This document shows positions 60,723 through 64,000 of a stretch of 64,000 nucleotides of DNA, piece by piece (the first letter of the stretch is position 1; each line of letters begins with the position of its first letter). This stretch comes from Bradyrhizobium centrolobii (GTDB lineage: Bacteria; Pseudomonadota; Alphaproteobacteria; Rhizobiales; Xanthobacteraceae): NCBI RefSeq assembly GCF_001641635.1, contig NZ_LUUB01000090.1:145691-209690 (forward strand), written 5' to 3'. The notes beneath the pieces are model-generated. The model was not told where the DNA came from, did not search any database, and saw only the letters and a program-made list of their open reading frames with translations. The position numbers and the translations under genes are program-made.

Positions 60723-62390
60723 TTATTCCGCCGGTGCTGGCGACATCTCCGGATGCGAAGCATAGTGCTCGCTGGTGCCGAGACGGCCGAGCGCGAACAG
60801 GCCGGCCGCCATCACCGCGTAGGACAGCGCCACCGCGGGCGTGACCCCGAAGCCGCCGCCGATGCCGACGGCCTCGCCATGCATGAAGCCGAAATAAGTG
60901 AGGACCGCACCGACCAGCGCGAAGCTCGATGCCTTCTCGAAGTCGCGCTCGATAATGAAGACGCCGATCGCACCGAGAATGAGACCGGCGAGGATGGAGC
61001 CGCCGCCCATCACCTCGAGGCCGTGATAGAACACGCCCTGCTGCGGCAGCGCGGCGACCGCGGCGGTCTTGACCGCGTCGGCCTTGTCGGCAGCCATTCC
61101 GCCGACCGTCGCCGCCGCCGTCATGGTCGAGGTCAGCATCGTGTCGATCTGCAGCTTGGCCCAGGCCGCCAAATGCGGCGTCAACGCCAGCACGATCGCG
61201 GGCGCGTGCTTGACCGGCGTGGTCTGGAACGCCTGCGCGCCGATCAGCATGCCGATGTACAGCAGAATCGGCGAGATCGCGACGACCGGCACGAGCGCCA
61301 GCAGCACCGAGATGATGCCGAACCACGCCAGCACGACCACCATGATGCCGGTTGCGGCGGAGTAGCCGATGCGGCCGCCCATCGCCTTCCAGCCGGGATG
61401 GCCGATATAGACGGCGTTGATGAAGGGATTGCCCATCAGGCAGCCGATCAGGCTGACGACGCCGTCGGCGGTCAGCACCCGCGTGGTCGGATATTCGTCG
61501 CCGGCGGCTTCCGCGCTCTCGACATTGTCCATGGCCTCGACGAGATCATAGATGCCGAAGGGAATGGCGGTGACGAGGATGACGCCGAGGAACTCGAAAC
61601 CGGAGAAGACGTAGCCCACGGCGGGAAGCGGCACCGAGAAGCCGAAATTGGCGAAGGCATCGCCGACGCCCTTCAGGCTCAGCCCGCCAAGGCCGAGGCC
61701 AAACAGGTTCGAGCCCCAGGCGATGATCATGCCGACTGCGATGGCGACAAGGCCTGCGGGAATGCCGCGCGGATATTTTACGCCACCGAACCAGCTCACC
61801 AAAATGATGGCGAAGCAGACGAGGCCGATCTGCGGCGTCATGTACATTTCCAGTGCCGGCCGCATCGAGATGAAGGTGACGGAGACGCCGGCAAGCGTGC
61901 CGAGCAGCGCGGCGCGCGGCGTGATCCTGCGAATGAATGGCGCGATGAAGCCGCCGATCATCAAAATAAAGCTCTGGAAGAACACCCAGACCAGGCCCGC
62001 CGACCAACCCTTCAAGGGATCGCCGGTCTTGAGCGTGATCGGCAGCATGATCACGAAGGTGACGATGAACATGTGCGGCACGCTGACGCCCGATGGCAGC
62101 GCGCAGACGTCGCTGCGGCCGGTTTTGTGCGCCAAGCGGTAGGCGAGAAACGCGTAATAGAAGGTCGACAGGCACATCATCAGCCCGAGCGCGGGCAGGA
62201 TGCGGCCGAACACGAGGCTGTCAGGCATCTTCAGCACGAAGCGCAAGAGGCCCGTGAGCACCAGCATGTTGACGAGGATGTTGGTGCCGAAGCCGAAAAA
62301 CGCGTTCCAGTCGCCCGATGTCCATAGCGCCGGCTTGAACTCGGACTTATCGATCTCAGATTTGCCGGCCGTCCCCGTCAATGTGCTCAT
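60723..62390 (-). CDS. NCS2/AzgA-like nucleobase-type permease
   Basis: The 555-residue membrane protein has about 12-14 helices and resembles the xanthine/uracil and AzgA permease families. The region GDWNAFFGFGTNILVNMLVLTGLL, noted as about 27-50, and the segment MGNPFINAVYIGHPGW near 314-329 are visible landmarks. It would import a purine, pyrimidine or similar nitrogen compound by proton symport. It lies 10 bp after a biuret-hydrolase-like gene on the same strand, so the two are likely co-transcribed. The substrate is unproven. Confidence 0.8.
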   Translation of the reverse strand: MSTLTGTAGKSEIDKSEFKPALWTSGDWNAFFGFGTNILVNMLVLTGLLRFVLKMPDSLVFGRILPALGLMMCLSTFYYAFLAYRLAHKTGRSDVCALPSGVSVPHMFIVTFVIMLPITLKTGDPLKGWSAGLVWVFFQSFILMIGGFIAPFIRRITPRAALLGTLAGVSVTFISMRPALEMYMTPQIGLVCFAIILVSWFGGVKYPRGIPAGLVAIAVGMIIAWGSNLFGLGLGGLSLKGVGDAFANFGFSVPLPAVGYVFSGFEFLGVILVTAIPFGIYDLVEAMDNVESAEAAGDEYPTTRVLTADGVVSLIGCLMGNPFINAVYIGHPGWKAMGGRIGYSAATGIMVVVLAWFGIISVLLALVPVVAISPILLYIGMLIGAQAFQTTPVKHAPAIVLALTPHLAAWAKLQIDTMLTSTMTAAATVGGMAADKADAVKTAAVAALPQQGVFYHGLEVMGGGSILAGLILGAIGVFIIERDFEKASSFALVGAVLTYFGFMHGEAVGIGGGFGVTPAVALSYAVMAAGLFALGRLGTSEHYASHPEMSPAPAE

Positions 62391-62399
62391 GGTGATCCC

Positions 62400-63098
62400 C
62401 TAAATGCTCGAAGTCTTCAACGCCTCCAGTACTGCGGCCGAGTCCGCGACCCAGCCGAAGATGCCGCCCTGGGCCTTGATCATCTTCAGGCCCATCTCGT
62501 GAAATTCTGGGAAGTAGGATGCGCAGCCATCCGAGATGACGACGCAGCGATAGCCGCGGTCATTGGCTTCGCGCACGGTGGTGTTGACGCACACTTCGGT
62601 GGTGACGCCGCACACCAGGAGATTCTCGATGCCGTATTTCTCCAGGACATCACTGAGCTCTGTGGCGTAGAACGCGCCCTTGCCGGGCTTGTCGATCACG
62701 ACCTCGCTGTCGAGTGGATAGAGCTCGGGGATGATGTCGTGGCCGGCCTCGCCGCGGATCAGGATGCGGCCCATCGGGCCGGGATCGCCGATGCGCAAGG
62801 ACGGCGCGCCGCGCTCGACCTTCGCAGGCGGCGCGTCGGAGAGATCGGGCAAGTGCCCCTCGCGGGTGTGGATGACGAGCATGCCCGTGTCGCGCGCAGC
62901 GGCAAGGACCGCGCCGATCGGCTTCACCGCGCGCGCGAGCTGACTGACGTCGTTGCCAAGCGTTTCGCCGAAGCCTCCGGGCTCCATGAAGTCGCGCTGC
63001 ATGTCGATGATGAGAAGCGCGGTGCTGGCCCAGTCGAGCTTGATCGCCTCGGGCTCGGCGCTGATGACGCCCAGTGTTGGCTTGGTTGAGTTCAACAT
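62400..63098 (-). CDS. isochorismatase-fold cysteine hydrolase, biuret-hydrolase-like
   Basis: The 232-residue enzyme belongs to the cysteine hydrolase superfamily. The catalytic triad is visible as Asp32 (IIDMQRDF), Lys137 (IDKPGKGAF) and Cys170 (VTTEVCVNTT). Segments HTREGHLPDL near 77-86, GDPGPMGRILIRGE near 104-117 and IIPELYP near 122-128 resemble those of biuret hydrolases (BiuH group). It would release ammonia from a urea-like compound. The ATG at 63098 has a G-rich upstream site. It heads an operon with an NCS2-like permease, and a GntR-type palindrome lies about 60 bp upstream. Assignment as biuret hydrolase is by resemblance only. Confidence 0.82.
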   Translation of the reverse strand: MLNSTKPTLGVISAEPEAIKLDWASTALLIIDMQRDFMEPGGFGETLGNDVSQLARAVKPIGAVLAAARDTGMLVIHTREGHLPDLSDAPPAKVERGAPSLRIGDPGPMGRILIRGEAGHDIIPELYPLDSEVVIDKPGKGAFYATELSDVLEKYGIENLLVCGVTTEVCVNTTVREANDRGYRCVVISDGCASYFPEFHEMGLKMIKAQGGIFGWVADSAAVLEALKTSSI

Positions 63099-63151
63099 GA
63101 CGCAGGCCCCGCGAGAACTCTCTTTGCCAGGAGTTCTGCAAGCGCCGTGCC

Positions 63152-63163
63152 ATTGTGTACAAT
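63152..63163. promoter_or_regulatory. GntR-type operator-like dyad upstream of the hydrolase operon
   Basis: ATTGT-GT-ACAAT is a perfect inverted repeat with a 2-bp centre, the form typical of FadR/GntR-family operators. It lies about 54-65 bp upstream of the hydrolase start. No GntR gene is in the window. Confidence 0.5.
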
Positions 63164-63300
63164 TGCGGTTACGCGCGGACTTCGACGGAATTCGCTGCAC
63201 GCTCAGAAGGTTACGCCGAGAATGGACGGCTGCTTATTCCCTGTGCGACGGCTTTGCGACGGGCATTTGCTTAAAGGATGAGCGGGGAGCGATGCTCGCT

Positions 63301-63416
63301 CCGCCTGTCATTCCGGGGCGCGACGAAGTCGAGAGCCCGGAATCCATCAGGCCGCAACACCAGAGGTGAAATGGATTCCGGGCTCGACGCTTCGCGTCGC
63401 CCCGGAATGACGGCGG
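63301..63416. repeat. long palindromic repeat (TCATTCCGGGGCG family)
   Basis: The outer arms CCGCC-TGTCATTCCGGGGCG and CGCCCCGGAATGACGGCGG are inverted complements with one mismatch, and CCCGGAATCCAT and ATGGATTCCGGG pair inside. A shorter member of the family lies at 13274-13309. Confidence 0.85.
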
Positions 63417-63422
63417 TGGCGC

Positions 63423-64000
63423 CTACCGCCCAGCTCCATACAGCTTCCGATGCTCCTCCTCATACGGCGCGTAGGAATCCTTGATCGTCGCCATGTTGAG
63501 CAGCATGGTCGCCAACATCGTGTTCGCCTTGTCGAACACGCGCGTCTTGATCCAGGCGCTTTCGGTGCGGCGGCTGCCGGAGAGCGCGACTACCTCGCGC
63601 TCGACCTCGTACTCCTGATCGACGAAGAGCGGGCCCTTCAACAGCCTGATCTCCTGGTCGGCGAACAGGCCGACGGCCGGTCCCTTGGCCGGCAGCGGAT
63701 CGTCCTTGGAGCGGTACTGGAACATCACGCTCAGCATCTCCATCGGGATGATGGCCTTGCGCCACGGATTGTCCACGCCCGAATAATACGGCGAGTTCTC
63801 GGTGATGACAGCGAGCTTCTGCCGCAGCGAGAACGGATAGAGGTCGCCCATGTTCTGGTCGAACGCCATGCGCACCGTCTGCCGCTTGCTCGTCTGCGCC
63901 ACCTTTACGTCGCGCAGGAGCACGGGATCGGCGAGCGGCTTGAGCTCGCTGAGGCGCGTCTCCAGCGCAGTCGGAACCGGCGGATCGCCGACGGAGGCTG
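63423..64000 (-). CDS. partial hypothetical protein cut by the window edge
   Basis: The frame is open from the right edge to a stop at 63423, giving at least 191 residues. A GTG at 63923 would give a 166-residue protein, but the reading upstream of it (for example PPVPTALETRLSELKPLADP) looks protein-like, so the real start lies beyond the window. Visible stretches are FSLRQKLAVITENSPYY, PMEMLSVMFQYRSKDDPLP and KTRVFDKANTMLATMLLNM. The last part recalls hot-dog-fold acyl-CoA dehydratases of the MaoC type, but I do not recognise it with confidence. Confidence 0.6.
   Translation of the reverse strand, partial: ASVGDPPVPTALETRLSELKPLADPVLLRDVKVAQTSKRQTVRMAFDQNMGDLYPFSLRQKLAVITENSPYYSGVDNPWRKAIIPMEMLSVMFQYRSKDDPLPAKGPAVGLFADQEIRLLKGPLFVDQEYEVEREVVALSGSRRTESAWIKTRVFDKANTMLATMLLNMATIKDSYAPYEEEHRKLYGAGR

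Larger units (their letters stand above)
63099..63422. other. intergenic region with operator-like palindrome and repeat
   Basis: The 324-bp gap holds the dyad ATTGTGTACAAT, an inverted repeat AGAACTC/AGTTCT near 63115-63137 and, at 63301-63416, a palindromic repeat. I see no gene in it. Confidence 0.6.

Noticed and set aside
1..64000. tRNA or rRNA genes, CRISPR arrays, insertion sequences, phage or nif/nod genes
   Set aside because: Reading the gaps on both strands I found no tRNA T-loop wording, no regular spaced repeats and no transposase, integrase, nif or nod protein.

Overview
The window is a chromosomal stretch of an alphaproteobacterium that is almost certainly a Bradyrhizobium. The clearest sign is the complete micro-oxic respiration island (12-28 kb): fixNOQP, fixGHIS, fixL, fixJ, a lone receiver and fixK2. 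It has the gene order, protein lengths and key residues known from Bradyrhizobium diazoefficiens/japonicum. FixL reads as exactly 505 residues with heme His200 and phospho-His291, and FixN has its six heme/copper histidines at 131, 280, 330, 331, 418 and 420. The high GC content and several families of palindromic intergenic repeats fit the genus. I saw no nif or nod gene, insertion sequence, phage gene, CRISPR array, tRNA or rRNA.

Layout. 0-12 kb: mixed metabolic genes (L,D-transpeptidase, crotonase-fold protein, beta-decarboxylating dehydrogenase, zinc alcohol dehydrogenase, CoA-transferase, glycogen synthase, MpaB-like oxygenase, patatin, LysR, thioredoxin-fold protein). 12-14.5 kb: two divergent small exported proteins and an MFS exporter. 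14.5-27.6 kb: the fix island. A universal stress protein, a CBS protein, fixNOQP and fixGHIS run on the minus strand, and fixLJ-receiver-fixK2 diverges on the plus strand. Three FNR/FixK-type boxes lie 63-65 bp upstream of the usp, fixN and fixG starts. 27.6-35 kb: an ABC exporter, a glycogen-debranching-type enzyme, a PRC-barrel protein and an MFS protein in one minus-strand run, divergent from a glycosyltransferase. The shared intergenic region carries matches to the EcfG general-stress promoter in both directions. 35-51 kb: alkyl sulfatase, TRAP transporter, methyltransferase, SDR, small secreted and zinc-ribbon proteins, a large UPF0182 membrane protein, a second beta-decarboxylating dehydrogenase, an MFS exporter and a B12-type radical SAM protein.

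51.4-57.5 kb is the most unusual part. A tight plus-strand operon joins a two-subunit molybdenum hydroxylase (2Fe-2S plus Moco, with no FAD subunit) to a flavocytochrome-c-type flavoprotein and SoxX, SoxY, SoxZ and SoxA. No soxB or soxCD is present. The SoxY carrier end reads AACTEEVN instead of the usual GGCGG, and the first ribosome binding site lies in a nested hairpin. 57.5-64 kb: a sugar-type ABC importer without its ATPase gene, then a minus-strand pair of a biuret-hydrolase-like cysteine hydrolase and an NCS2-like permease behind a GntR-type palindrome, and a partial gene at the right edge.

How the genes work together. In the fix island FixL senses oxygen and phosphorylates FixJ, FixJ activates fixK2, and FixK2 would act at the boxes in front of usp-CBS, fixNOQP and fixGHIS to build the high-affinity cbb3 oxidase. 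The other regions are mostly independent uptake, detoxification and carbon-storage functions. All functional statements rest on motifs and recalled family features, since no search was run.
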